A DNA stretch of 35,353 nucleotides from an uncultured Candidatus Saccharibacteria bacterium (lineage in GTDB: Bacteria; Patescibacteriota; Saccharimonadia; Saccharimonadales; Saccharimonadaceae): positions 1-35,353 of the forward strand of contig CALJRR010000079.1 in assembly GCA_937976315.1 (NCBI GenBank), read 5' to 3'. Below the pieces are notes generated by a model. That model had not been told where the DNA came from. It worked only from the letters and a program-made list of their open reading frames with translations, and searched no databases. Below, one piece after another: positions 21,701 through 31,020 of this stretch (the stretch's first letter is position 1; every line of letters begins with the position of its first letter). Both the position numbers and the translations under genes were made by a program.

Positions 21701-24700
21701 TGACTATTTAATAAACAAATATGGCAGTCAGTATGGAAATGACCTGAACCTACTAGCAGAAGAACAGCTAGCTGACGGATTCAGTGATTACTATAACGGA
21801 AGACTAAACGGTGAAGATAAAGTACGTCTAGGTGCTAGATTAGGTATTCCTCAAAAAGTCTTAGCAGTATATGATCGAATTACTGAAGCTATTATGGGAC
21901 TTGTCGGTAAACAAGATGCCATTAAGCAATTCTATGCTCAAATGGAAACGGGAAAGTTCAGAGCCAAACAACAAGTACCTGGTGGTGATGGGCAGATTAG
22001 GACGATGAGTATTCAGCAAAGTAGAGACGGCACACCTGTTGTTGTGATAGAAAACGATATCCTTGCTGGCGTTCCCGCTAGAAATCGTGCACGAGTAATA
22101 AACGAATATTTCAAAGAAAACCTTCAAGGCAATAACTACGACCTGGACTACGGTAAGGACGGTACGGCTAGAATTAGCGCTAAGACACGTAATAAATACT
22201 TAGACCCGGGGCAGACTGTTGATGATCTGATTGCCAAGGGAAAGATGGCAGGTGAACTACCAGACATACTGCGTATTTCAAAGAAGGTAGGCTACGCCGC
22301 TGATACTAAAAATCATGGGTTCGCCGCCGAAGGATTCGAGTACAGACAAGCCATTGTAAAGATGGGCGAGAGTACATATAAGGTCAGATTAAATGTTGGA
22401 ATTAACAGTAAGGGAAAGCTTCTCTACGCCGTAAATGGCATAGAAAAAATCCCCGAATCCCATTACCGGGATTTAAGTGGGGATTCTTCTATCTCTACTA
22501 TATCAAATCAAAATGAGAATGTCAATACAGATAACCGTTATCAACACCCTCTTCAAGAAACTATTAACGAAATGGAAGCCAACCCTAAGCCTAAGATGAC
22601 TAGGGAATTAAGAGATGCTATAGATGAGTTTATATACGAGAATATAGACCAGAATCTATTCCTAGAGCATAATGACACAAACATCCTCGGAAGTCATGGA
22701 TTGACGTGGAGTATCCCACGCCTGCATGTAGACGACCTACGACACTACCTAGGAAAAGAGTTAGCTGGAGACTTACCATCTAACTATAAACGCCGTACGG
22801 GTAAGCGAGATATCGATATAGTAGCTCAGGAAATGGGATATGACGACATTGATACGTTTATCGATGAAATTAAGCGAGTAGCTGAAGCACGACGTGCAGA
22901 AAGAGAGAGAAAAGCCCTATTGGCAGAATGGCGTAGGGATCCAGACGTCATTCAAGAAGCTCAGAAGATGATTGCGGAGCGACACGCTGAAGAGGCTAAG
23001 ATAGAGGCTGAGAAGCAAAAGAAAATAGAAGAAGCGAAGGCGGAAGAAGAACGACGTACTGAAGAGGCTAAGGCAGAAAAAGAGCGAATTGAAAAGCAGC
23101 AGGCGTTAGGAGAAATACTAAATAGAGGATTAGATGAAGGTCCAAGGCATAAAATAGCAGATATAGTACATAACGCTAGTGTAGCTACTGGTATTGACGA
23201 AAAAGCCGTTGCGAAACAATTTGCTAAGCTGGCTGAACAAAAGGGCTATGACATTACTGGAGAAAGGGCGCTACTAAACACCAACGCACGCGCTGGCAGT
23301 ATGTTAGATGAAAATGGACGACTACGCCCAATAGACGAGATAGCGCCAGAAGTAAAGGAAAAGATTAAGCTACCTGGAGCGGAACACGCGGTCCCAGCAC
23401 CTACAACTACTGCAAATACAGCTACCCACAATACACGACAGATGATTTATAAAGATGAGAAGGGCGCATACCACTCATTCTATGAATATAGGAATATCTT
23501 TGGTAAATGGCAACGAACAGGCGCCGAAGCACCAAAAGTAACTTCACCACTACAGAAGAAATTCATAGATGATATTAAATCAGATAAGGCAGTTAATGAT
23601 GAAGCTAAGCGTGCATTTGATGACGGTCTAGCTATTCAGTATATCTGGAGGGAAAACTCTAAGGGTGTAAATGCTGAACTAGTGAGTGCTTTTGATGGTT
23701 ATATGCAAACTGGAGATAAAAAGGCATATCGTCCAAGTGATAAACTAGTTACATTCAATCCAGACAAACACTATATAGAGTCTGGTAGAGTAGTGGATGC
23801 GCAAACTGGTCAAATTCTAGGTAATTACATTGAAATGACACCTGATGGCAACGTAACTATATATGCAGGCAAAAAGAAGATGAACCTGAATATGCGTGAT
23901 GTTGACTTCAGTAAAATCAAAGAAATGCGTTTTGGCGCAGGTCAAACATGGACTACTGAAGGAATAATAGACCGTATAACTGGATCATTAAGGCGAAGCA
24001 ATAGCCTTGATTACTTTAAGAAAGGCGGCAATAAAACTAAAGAGGCGTTACTGAGTATTATGTCTGAAACACCTCGTCAAGCTAATGCCGCCGCAGTAAA
24101 AGAAGGCAACGCTATCGGTGAACAGATAAAGGATTATCGTAAAAACTTGCTAAAACAAGCTAAAAAACATGGTCCCCTAAAGCGCCAAATGCTACAAGAC
24201 GCCGTATATGTAATTGAACCATCACGTCCGAAACGTGGCGAAAAATCACCATCATACGATGAGCGCCTGAAAGTATTTGAAGAAGTTTACGGAAAGAGTG
24301 CCTCTGAAGCTCTGGATCAATACAACAGCTTCTTACGTGCCGTATACAAGAACTTGCTAGCTCGCCAAAACGAAAAGAGGGTAGAGTTAGGTAAAGACCC
24401 AATTATGGAGCGTAAAGACTATATCACGCACCTAGGAGAAATGCAGTCTGGCAAGGGAGCTATCGCGGCTATGTACGGCGGTGCTAAGAATCTATTATCT
24501 GGCGGAGATGTGGCTATTGAATCTCGTAAATCACTACCAGCTAAATTAGCAGGTCGTACAGGACTATTCAAGCCAAGTCAAAAGTTTAATCAATTCGCTA
24601 TGCAACGTGTAGGCGACGTAAAGCCAACAGATCCATTTACGCCACTAATGGAATACAGCAAGATAGCCCTACACAACATTCATATGACAGATGCTATTAC

Positions 24701-27392
24701 AATGAACCGCTCGCTGGAAGTAGCAGTGCGCGCAGCTAGCGAAGCACGACAAGAATTTGCAGGTAAGGGCACCAGTGGTATACAAAAGCTAGCCGACAGA
24801 GTAGACGCCCTGTATAATTCGGCTGCTTCTGGCAAGGTCGATGCTGAAGAGCTAACGCAAGTAAGAAATAAACTATACGGATTAGAACGTGCAATTGGTC
24901 GAAAGATAGACGGCATACAAGAACTTAGTCGTCTAGTTAAAAAAGCTGACAAGTTTGGTGTAGAAAAGTTAGACGCAAAAGATATAAATAGTCTAAAAGA
25001 AACCACCAACAATATGTCTGAAAGTCTAGATAAGATGCTTAATGACGTAAACTTTATGAAGCTGATGTCTGATAGTGCAAACGGACTGACCCAATTTGTC
25101 GGATTTGTCCAAGAACATGCAAACCGACTAGCTGGAAAGACAGACCCATTCCAACGAGTTGTAAATGATACAGAGCCAAGTAAAATGCGAAAATTCGCAG
25201 ATGCAACTGGTAGGGCATTAATGAAGCAGGCGGCACTATCTAAGATTGTCGGCAATATGAATTCAGTAGTAGCTCAAACGGCATCACTACCTGCTCTATT
25301 CTCTACAACCAACCCGAAAGCATTGATACAGGCGTTCAAGCTAAATAACCGTAAGGCAATATTACAGAAGTCTGATGCGTTAGCGTTAAGATATGCAGAT
25401 GACAACCTGACGGATGATACCAAGTTTGAAAAGACTATGAAAACTGCTGGTATTCCTATGGAAGTAGTTGAAAGAGGCGTTATTGAATACACCTTCTTAG
25501 CTAAATACAATCAGGCAATCAATAATGGACTAAGTGACGCGGATGCAGTTAGATACGCAGAACGATTCATTAATGATACGGTGACCTTACGCGACCAGAT
25601 AAGTACCCCACGGGCATACAATAGGCTATTACCTGCATCATTCTTACAGTTCACGCGAGAAGTTACACAACAGAACCGTTATGTATGGAACCAGATGTCT
25701 AATAAACAAAGAGTGGCACTTGCTGTTAATACGGCAATTGCATATAGTGCGATAGAAGCGCTAACTGGAAATAAGCCAGGGGTTGATCCATTAGGTACAT
25801 TGATTGAGATTGTAGGTGACTGGTTGAGTGGTGGTGATGATGACGATAAAGACAATTCAGTACAAGCTAAACTAGAGCGTACAATCCAAAAAGTAGCTGG
25901 TCAAGCAGTTACAGCCTCACCTATAGCTACAGCTATGGTTAATGCTGCAACGACAAAAGACGACCGCAAGAAGCTATTCGGCAAAGAGAGCAATTTAGGA
26001 CGTTACGACGGTACAATACCAGTTGTTGATTTACCTCGTAAATTGATTGACACTAAGGGTAAATTGGATGAGGCAGCTAAAGCGCGTGAAGATGGTGATG
26101 ACGATAAGGCAGAAGCAAAAACTAAAGACGCTATGTACAACATCCTAGGTCAATTGCCAGCAGGTAGCCAATTAAAGAAAACTATTCAGGGTATTGCGAC
26201 GGCTCACTCTGGCGAAGTAAAAGACGGCAATGGCGAGACAAAGGTTGAGTTTGAAAAAGACAATCCATTCAATCTGGTCCAAGGCGCGCTATTCGGTAAA
26301 AATGCGCTAATACCAGTGCAAGTAGAAGAAGGAAAGAATTCGTGGGTCAATATGTTTAAGGCTGGCGGTCTAGTTGCTAACGCGTCTAGCGGCCTGCAAA
26401 TAAACATGCCAGCCAACAATAACCCGCAACAAAAACAAGCAACAGATAATCAAATAGACCTACAAGGACTAAGCAAGAAAGAAGCCGCTTCAATTAAAAA
26501 GAAGCTAAAGAAGGGCGACTATACATTCCAAGACGGATTGCTAGTAAACAAAAATGGTAACGTAGAAAAAGGTGTATACAAAAAGCTTGCTCAATCTCAA
26601 GGACAAGGTGATGAAGCATATCGCAACTGGATGAAGGCGTATGACATTGATAAAACATCAACTATTAAAAAAGAGTTCACTTCATTTAATGCGACGTTAA
26701 ACAAGCTACAGAACGGTGTAGAAAAGGTAGATAAAGCTAAAACTGCTGTCAATATGATGACTGGTAAATACAAAGACTTACCAGATTGGGTAAAAGAGCG
26801 CTATTACAAAGAATCTGGATATACAAAGGATCAAATTGAGTATGGCGCTATGACATCTCATAACGAAGTAAGTCTGATGGATAATTACTGGCGTCAAAAG
26901 GCTCAAGAATCATCACACGAGGATCTAATACAAGAACTAGCCAATGGTCGACGAAAGAGTATTACAGGACAAATGTTTGCTAAAAATGGTGTAATCAATA
27001 AGCTACGCGCTGAGGGTTACATAACTAAACAGGAAGCACGTGCCCTTAATGCTACTCAGTTTGACACTGACGGTAATAAGATAACCAAAGATACCTCAGG
27101 TGGCTCTGGACGCTCAGGCAGCGGAAGCGGAAGAGGTAGAGGACGAAGAGGTGGTAGGTCAAGCGGCGGTGGTAGCACATCTCCACTAGCTTCTGCAACC
27201 GCTAAGAGCATGAGTCTAACATCTTCTGCACCAAAAGCTAACGAATCATCCGCAAAAAACACAAGTATAAACCAAATTGGACAAAACCTAATAAGCAAGA
27301 CTAACACCCAAAAACAGATAACTAATACATTAAAAAAGTGGAATGGTGCAAGCACCAGCAAAAACACGCGAATCCGCATTAAGAAAGCATAA
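18789..27392 (+). CDS. Giant polyvalent internal virion protein, 2,867 residues
   Basis: AGGAGGGG precedes ATG 18789. Visible parts in order: a Pro/Gln-rich region (about 30-190); hydrophobic/glycine-rich helices near 260-490; an ADP-ribosyltransferase-like domain (about 700-870) with MYHGSPNGH, KKYANGY and KPEQIKY; a zincin-like motif NHELGHK (H945, E946, H949) with EEQLADG near 990; an alpha/beta domain (about 1070-1227) like those of polyvalent proteins; a coiled coil (about 1360-1440); a long C-terminal structural region with LPASFLQFTREV; and a Gly/Arg/Ser-rich tail near 2770-2800. Polyvalent proteins carry effector enzymes into the host with phage DNA. Activities are predicted from motifs only. 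Confidence 0.8.
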   Translation: MDFFQRVGNFFSGKGWVSDDERRRKEQQVQAPVQPRPQPLQQVQQPNINRLNGLSGVNTPGLGGGTNIFSQAQQKVNPNPLQQANQATQQLNQNNQPKPLIPEKTVNDAPKVLTPQGQQDWVNKENKQIQIQNAINNPTQALKPQVQQQQPKPVPTPAPVAIQQPQQQNRPQIAPSFANPGRNSLFTPNQNNLTRALDIAKQESDKYKAEQATRNDKLDDIMRARGVSEPEIAKNRQVRIDAENRAYLSEDKARRDSNIAQMAGLATLPVRSAVSFTKGAIDGAGRTVGDSGDKLSLAVADAMYGITGDESYDRIRKYIVEQGKQRNAQYDRDLGVFKKNDTDVATAYEAGQSAQRLAQDIGTGVVTGGTIPVARQFVENAADFITNANAKGKGTREMLPYAYGNAAVQAAIEKVGLDKVLSPIGKKGLTKFITGAIAEGSEEAAQQFAENAIAKHTYDPNRKYEEGVLKSGLMGAVLGGPAGMANFGAMRQTGNQPSSAMTARMNQNEATGKLEKEAIAQRQARQSSDDTSLKQAAEVNAVNNQNNQLHPIQSVDVAPAVENTIPNASPALKQAVTQNMSDIQHGDVNAVATRQQTTGILENYLIEQATKDVQNLARPEMKYKLNPEHEAQVIAYNEHITRLRQREEYLRGQGMSENAPAMINLRKAQEQAIYARDHIGEVDENGLKYKLSPEQEAFFKDSKVRDENGNLMEMYHGSPNGHITEFRPGTYFTKDKKYANGYQNPEASYISLSSFKEVNDPKTYEVYINSKNPFTLNDSRAKDIYLNEYVKGGNSMYLDPYSDHTDTIKSMREIDWMEGEGFMEWLRENHPEYDSLYLDEGGDGGYGEKTIDKGISLVMTKPEQIKYTNNLNPTDSPDMRYKLGAKMQELASQNKLLARHLQLTGDENLVFNEWQNEMQKKALGYYNPKTDQINLNKLTEDTLNHELGHKLLTRVENKQDLLNSIRESYGDDYLINKYGSQYGNDLNLLAEEQLADGFSDYYNGRLNGEDKVRLGARLGIPQKVLAVYDRITEAIMGLVGKQDAIKQFYAQMETGKFRAKQQVPGGDGQIRTMSIQQSRDGTPVVVIENDILAGVPARNRARVINEYFKENLQGNNYDLDYGKDGTARISAKTRNKYLDPGQTVDDLIAKGKMAGELPDILRISKKVGYAADTKNHGFAAEGFEYRQAIVKMGESTYKVRLNVGINSKGKLLYAVNGIEKIPESHYRDLSGDSSISTISNQNENVNTDNRYQHPLQETINEMEANPKPKMTRELRDAIDEFIYENIDQNLFLEHNDTNILGSHGLTWSIPRLHVDDLRHYLGKELAGDLPSNYKRRTGKRDIDIVAQEMGYDDIDTFIDEIKRVAEARRAERERKALLAEWRRDPDVIQEAQKMIAERHAEEAKIEAEKQKKIEEAKAEEERRTEEAKAEKERIEKQQALGEILNRGLDEGPRHKIADIVHNASVATGIDEKAVAKQFAKLAEQKGYDITGERALLNTNARAGSMLDENGRLRPIDEIAPEVKEKIKLPGAEHAVPAPTTTANTATHNTRQMIYKDEKGAYHSFYEYRNIFGKWQRTGAEAPKVTSPLQKKFIDDIKSDKAVNDEAKRAFDDGLAIQYIWRENSKGVNAELVSAFDGYMQTGDKKAYRPSDKLVTFNPDKHYIESGRVVDAQTGQILGNYIEMTPDGNVTIYAGKKKMNLNMRDVDFSKIKEMRFGAGQTWTTEGIIDRITGSLRRSNSLDYFKKGGNKTKEALLSIMSETPRQANAAAVKEGNAIGEQIKDYRKNLLKQAKKHGPLKRQMLQDAVYVIEPSRPKRGEKSPSYDERLKVFEEVYGKSASEALDQYNSFLRAVYKNLLARQNEKRVELGKDPIMERKDYITHLGEMQSGKGAIAAMYGGAKNLLSGGDVAIESRKSLPAKLAGRTGLFKPSQKFNQFAMQRVGDVKPTDPFTPLMEYSKIALHNIHMTDAITMNRSLEVAVRAASEARQEFAGKGTSGIQKLADRVDALYNSAASGKVDAEELTQVRNKLYGLERAIGRKIDGIQELSRLVKKADKFGVEKLDAKDINSLKETTNNMSESLDKMLNDVNFMKLMSDSANGLTQFVGFVQEHANRLAGKTDPFQRVVNDTEPSKMRKFADATGRALMKQAALSKIVGNMNSVVAQTASLPALFSTTNPKALIQAFKLNNRKAILQKSDALALRYADDNLTDDTKFEKTMKTAGIPMEVVERGVIEYTFLAKYNQAINNGLSDADAVRYAERFINDTVTLRDQISTPRAYNRLLPASFLQFTREVTQQNRYVWNQMSNKQRVALAVNTAIAYSAIEALTGNKPGVDPLGTLIEIVGDWLSGGDDDDKDNSVQAKLERTIQKVAGQAVTASPIATAMVNAATTKDDRKKLFGKESNLGRYDGTIPVVDLPRKLIDTKGKLDEAAKAREDGDDDKAEAKTKDAMYNILGQLPAGSQLKKTIQGIATAHSGEVKDGNGETKVEFEKDNPFNLVQGALFGKNALIPVQVEEGKNSWVNMFKAGGLVANASSGLQINMPANNNPQQKQATDNQIDLQGLSKKEAASIKKKLKKGDYTFQDGLLVNKNGNVEKGVYKKLAQSQGQGDEAYRNWMKAYDIDKTSTIKKEFTSFNATLNKLQNGVEKVDKAKTAVNMMTGKYKDLPDWVKERYYKESGYTKDQIEYGAMTSHNEVSLMDNYWRQKAQESSHEDLIQELANGRRKSITGQMFAKNGVINKLRAEGYITKQEARALNATQFDTDGNKITKDTSGGSGRSGSGSGRGRGRRGGRSSGGGSTSPLASATAKSMSLTSSAPKANESSAKNTSINQIGQNLISKTNTQKQITNTLKKWNGASTSKNTRIRIKKA

Positions 27393-27404
27393 TAGTGATA
27401 ATTA

Positions 27405-27413
27405 TGATATAAT
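27405..27413 (+). promoter_or_regulatory. Extended -10 promoter before the tail genes
   Basis: TGATATAAT, identical to the elements at 8595 and 10971. The region 17 bp upstream has no good -35. Transcription would start near 27420 and meet the hairpin at 27441 almost at once. Confidence 0.55.
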
Positions 27414-27440
27414 ATAAGCAGAAAACAGCGTGACCTAAAG

Positions 27441-27482
27441 AACACGGAGCGTCTGGCAATAATAAGCCGGCTCCGTGTTTTT
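27441..27482 (+). terminator. Terminator/attenuator before the adaptor gene
   Basis: AACACGGAGC (27441-27450) pairs perfectly with GCTCCGTGTT (27470-27479); GGC (27455-27457) pairs with GCC (27466-27468) inside; T run to 27482. It lies between a promoter and the gene at 27500. Confidence 0.8.
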
Positions 27483-27499
27483 AATTTAGGAAAAACGCC

Positions 27500-28165
27500 A
27501 TGAACACTACGCAACTTATATCGGCAGTCATGCTGAAAGCTACTGGTAAGGTGCGCAACCTACCAGAAACAGACAAGAAATACCAGAAAATACTAGGTAT
27601 TGCTAACATGTATATCCCTGTGTGGCAAAGTGAACCTAATGTTGATTGGCAGTCTTTATATGACCCTAATTACGATATCGGAACACTATCGACGAATCAG
27701 GAATATGAAATTGACTTTACTAAGGTTGCCAAGGTAAGCAACGTATACGGCGACACTATAAAGGTCAAAAAAGACAATCAGATTAAAGAATACACTACAG
27801 TGCCACCAGAGCAAGCGGGAATGTATAAGGGGCAAGACTGCTGCACTATATCTGGAAATAAACTAGTATTTATCGATCCTATACGAAGTGACGACCCAGT
27901 ACTTGGAGGTCAAATAACAATACCTGTATATTTACGTGCCCCACTACTGACAAGTCCAAGTGATATGGTCCCAGTAGACAATCCAATGTGGCTGGTGGTA
28001 ATGTGCGCGGCTGAATATGCTCGCAACGACATTCTTTTACAGAACCAATACGGTAATCTCATCAATGAAGCTAACCAGCTGATGGAAAAAATGATAGAGA
28101 ATAATGCTAGTCAAGCTAGATATGCACCTCTAAGTATGATTCCAGGAGTGTCTGACATATGCTAA
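27500..28165 (+). CDS. Head-tail adaptor (tail tubular A-like)
   Basis: The 221-residue product lies just upstream of the nozzle-like gene and has the fold pattern of podovirus adaptors: a helical start (LISAVMLKATGKVRNLP, with YQKILGIANMYIPVWQ), a central beta region (YEIDFTKVAKVSNVYGD and ISGNKLVFIDPI), and a helical end (WLVVMCAAEYARNDILLQ). Such proteins form the ring beneath the portal. Assignment is by position and pattern. The start site TTAGG is modest. The stop overlaps the next gene by seven bases. Confidence 0.65.
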   Translation: MNTTQLISAVMLKATGKVRNLPETDKKYQKILGIANMYIPVWQSEPNVDWQSLYDPNYDIGTLSTNQEYEIDFTKVAKVSNVYGDTIKVKKDNQIKEYTTVPPEQAGMYKGQDCCTISGNKLVFIDPIRSDDPVLGGQITIPVYLRAPLLTSPSDMVPVDNPMWLVVMCAAEYARNDILLQNQYGNLINEANQLMEKMIENNASQARYAPLSMIPGVSDIC

Positions 28166-30171
28166 AACCCCCTAGCAATACTAAAGCACCAAAAATACAG
28201 CGGCTGTCGGTTGAAGATTGGACAAACGGCGTGGTTACTGCATTTGATGATGGTCGCTCACCGCTAAGAGGCCTAAGGTCATCTGAGAATATGATATTGG
28301 ATCAGGACTCTGTCATTACCGTGCGACATGGTACTGCTAAATACGGTCCCCAGCCATTAGGAACAGTCTTAGGCGAATTGGCTGAATTTCGTAGCACTAC
28401 AAAAGACGGATCTGTAAACTGGCTAGCTTGTCTTCAAAGAATAAACGGCAAAACAAAGCTATGTATAGCTAAGGGCGAAGACCTAGCATGGCAAGTAGTA
28501 GAAGGTAAAGAATATCACGAATCTGCCCGCGGTCATTTCAAGCAAATACGCAACAATCTTCTAGTTATGAATGGAGAAGATACTCTTAGCTACTTGGATA
28601 TACCAACAAAGAAGATTGTAGCATTTCAGAAAATATCAGACCCAGCAAAGCCAATACTAGATAAAAACGTAGGGCTAACTGGTACAGGATTTAAGGTATT
28701 TTATGCAGTTACTTTTAACTCTACTGTTGGTGAAACTGCAGGATCACCTCTATTATCTCAAGCAATCTCTACAGACCGAGATATGTGGAACGGTGAAAAA
28801 CACAACCTATCGGTCAAGCGTCCAGATAGTACAGAAGCTAAGTCATGGAATATTTACTGTGGTGTTGGTGTTGACGGCGGCGGAGAGCCTACGCTTTACC
28901 GTCTAGCTGCCGCACTGCCAATGGATCAGACAGTATTTGTAGACAATGGATCGCGTAGCCTAGACATGTCAGTACCTCTACCAAAAGACAATAACACGGC
29001 TGGTCCAAAAGCAACGCGAGCCGATGTAGTCAATGGTCGTATATGGATGACGGGCGATAAAGATAATCAATTCTATGTATGGCGTGGTGGTGATTATGGT
29101 CATGAGCTAGACTTCTCACCTGGATATGGTGGTGGATATACACCAGTAGGGAATGGTACTAAAGAAGTACCATTTGCAGTACGACCATATCGAGATGGTA
29201 AAGGCGACCCTAAAGTAACGGTCCTAGCTAACGGTACAAACGGTACTGGTAAACGATTCTATATTACACCAACAAACATTACTTACGGTGAAGATACTAT
29301 TACAGTCTGGCAAGTACAAGAAGATACTGGTGCTGATGGTACAGATAGCCCTGACGCTGTAGTCATTTACAATAACGACCTACTATATCCAAGCCGTGGT
29401 GGATTTAATACTACAGGAACTCTACCACAATTACAGAACGTCCTATCTACAAGACGAATTACTAACACTATTCAAGACGCTATTAGCAACCTAAACAGTA
29501 AAGCTATAGAAAAAGCCGTAGGTCTAGCATTTGAAGGTCGCGTGTATTGGGCGCTACCTGTTGCCGCTGATTACAACAACCAGATATGGATTTATGACAC
29601 CGACCGTAGAGGTGCATGGATGAAGCCATGGAGTATTCGTGCTGACTGGATGACGCTATATAACGACAACTCAGGTATAACTCACTTCTTAATAGTTCAA
29701 GGAAACAAGATAGTCGAGCTATCTAAGGGTGCAACTACAGTTGATGACGGTAAGCCGTTTAATACTAGCGCACAAAGCGGTCAATTACGATTTGAAGAAA
29801 CTGGAAGGGATTGGGCGCGTGTATTGAAGGTGATATTCGTATTACTCAGACCTCAAGGGCGCATTAATCTTACCGCCACTATTAAAACTGAAGACGGATT
29901 ACAGACGTTTACAGAGACAAGATTTTTCGGAGCGTCTTCAAGTCGTACTGGATGGAGCGAGCCAGGCGTTGGTTGGAGCTCTATCGGATGGAGCGAGGTG
30001 AAGGGTGTACCTGAAACATTTAACTCTGCCAGCGAAGAAGTAGAGCTGGAGGTAGATGAAGACGCTCACTGGGTGCAGTATGGCTGGAGTTCATCAGACC
30101 CTGGCGTAAGCTACAGCATATCAAGAGTGGTATTTGAATACGTAAATATTGGCACGAAAGACCAAAGCTAA
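28159..30171 (+). CDS. Tail nozzle protein (tail tubular B-like)
   Basis: The 670 residues are almost all beta: an N-terminal SVEDWTNGVVTAFDDGRSPL, which is the 'remains seated in a ring' opening of nozzle proteins, then repeated blade-like segments (GHFKQIRNNLLVMNGEDTLS, GRIWMTGDKDNQFYVWRG, GRVYWALPVAADYNNQIWIY) and a C-terminal beta domain with WSEPGVGWSSIGWSE. This fits podovirus nozzle beta-propellers that extend the DNA channel. No enzymatic motif. It overlaps the adaptor gene. Confidence 0.75.
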   Translation: MLKPPSNTKAPKIQRLSVEDWTNGVVTAFDDGRSPLRGLRSSENMILDQDSVITVRHGTAKYGPQPLGTVLGELAEFRSTTKDGSVNWLACLQRINGKTKLCIAKGEDLAWQVVEGKEYHESARGHFKQIRNNLLVMNGEDTLSYLDIPTKKIVAFQKISDPAKPILDKNVGLTGTGFKVFYAVTFNSTVGETAGSPLLSQAISTDRDMWNGEKHNLSVKRPDSTEAKSWNIYCGVGVDGGGEPTLYRLAAALPMDQTVFVDNGSRSLDMSVPLPKDNNTAGPKATRADVVNGRIWMTGDKDNQFYVWRGGDYGHELDFSPGYGGGYTPVGNGTKEVPFAVRPYRDGKGDPKVTVLANGTNGTGKRFYITPTNITYGEDTITVWQVQEDTGADGTDSPDAVVIYNNDLLYPSRGGFNTTGTLPQLQNVLSTRRITNTIQDAISNLNSKAIEKAVGLAFEGRVYWALPVAADYNNQIWIYDTDRRGAWMKPWSIRADWMTLYNDNSGITHFLIVQGNKIVELSKGATTVDDGKPFNTSAQSGQLRFEETGRDWARVLKVIFVLLRPQGRINLTATIKTEDGLQTFTETRFFGASSSRTGWSEPGVGWSSIGWSEVKGVPETFNSASEEVELEVDEDAHWVQYGWSSSDPGVSYSISRVVFEYVNIGTKDQS

Positions 30172-30186
30172 AGGAGGAATAATAAA

Positions 30187-31020
30187 ATGGCAAGTGTTAG
30201 TGACAAAATTACAAAAGTAAAAGACGGTAGCAATCCTAACGTAGCACGAGTAGTTACCCCACGACCTGCAAACTCTGATACTCTATCTGTAGATAGTTTG
30301 ACTGGTTGGACTGAAGATACTGCTGTGCATTTTATGACATATAGAGTAGACTCAACTGGTAAAGTGGTCCCAGGTAGCCAGAGAGACTGGAAGGGTATGG
30401 CAAATAAGGCTACTGGTCAGATTATTAGTTTACAAATCCAGAATAACGCAATAGATGACGGTAACTTAGTTGGGGATATTGTTCAAGCTGGTCCTACTGC
30501 CAGCTGGGCGCAAGACCTAGCCGAGGCAATTCTAGAATCTCATAACAGCGACGGTTCTCTAAAAAGAGGTGCTGTAGGGGCTGATAATATAGCCAAAGAT
30601 AGTATTACAAAAGACGCACTCAAAGATGGGTCTATTACAGCCGACAAGATAGACTTTACGACAATGCCAGACAATAAATACAAGACTACTGAACAGGACA
30701 CTGGTCAAAAATGGATTGACGGTCGCCCTATTTATCGTAAAGTCGTGCGTGGCACTGTAAACATGACAGGCGGCTTTAATACATCAAACTTGCCACATGG
30801 TATTCAAGGTCTAACAAGCGCCTGGGAGCTCATACGCTACTATGGAAATATGCGACTATCTGGCAGTCTTAATAATAACCCTATCAAGCAAGCGTTGCCA
30901 TACATTGAAGGCACACACCAATCAGGTGTTACCTCAATTGATCAAACGAATATTACAATTTCTGGTAGCTACGCTTGGGGTAATTCAGAAGTTAGTATTG
31001 TGTTAGAGTATGTTAAGTAA
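30187..31020 (+). CDS. Tail fibre / receptor-binding protein
   Basis: AAAGGAGGAATAATAA precedes ATG 30187. Residues 1-120 would attach to the tail; there follow a short collagen-free shaft with repeated DNIAKDSITKDALKDGSI-type turns typical of trimeric fibres, then YKTTEQDTGQKWIDGRPIYR, a common junction before receptor-binding tips, and a beta-rich tip (residues about 195-277) ending VSIVLEYVK. At 277 residues it is short. The stop codon directly abuts the stop of an opposing fibre-tip frame. Confidence 0.75.
   Translation: MASVSDKITKVKDGSNPNVARVVTPRPANSDTLSVDSLTGWTEDTAVHFMTYRVDSTGKVVPGSQRDWKGMANKATGQIISLQIQNNAIDDGNLVGDIVQAGPTASWAQDLAEAILESHNSDGSLKRGAVGADNIAKDSITKDALKDGSITADKIDFTTMPDNKYKTTEQDTGQKWIDGRPIYRKVVRGTVNMTGGFNTSNLPHGIQGLTSAWELIRYYGNMRLSGSLNNNPIKQALPYIEGTHQSGVTSIDQTNITISGSYAWGNSEVSIVLEYVK

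Noticed and set aside
24680..25255. Leftward frame of 191 codons
   Set aside because: It is the antisense shadow of the giant ejection protein, without start signal or domain; the plus frame is continuous here.
27056..27514. Leftward frame of 152 codons
   Set aside because: It is a shadow of the Gly/Arg-rich coding tail and crosses a promoter and terminator; its proline/leucine bias is what the reverse of that repeat would give.
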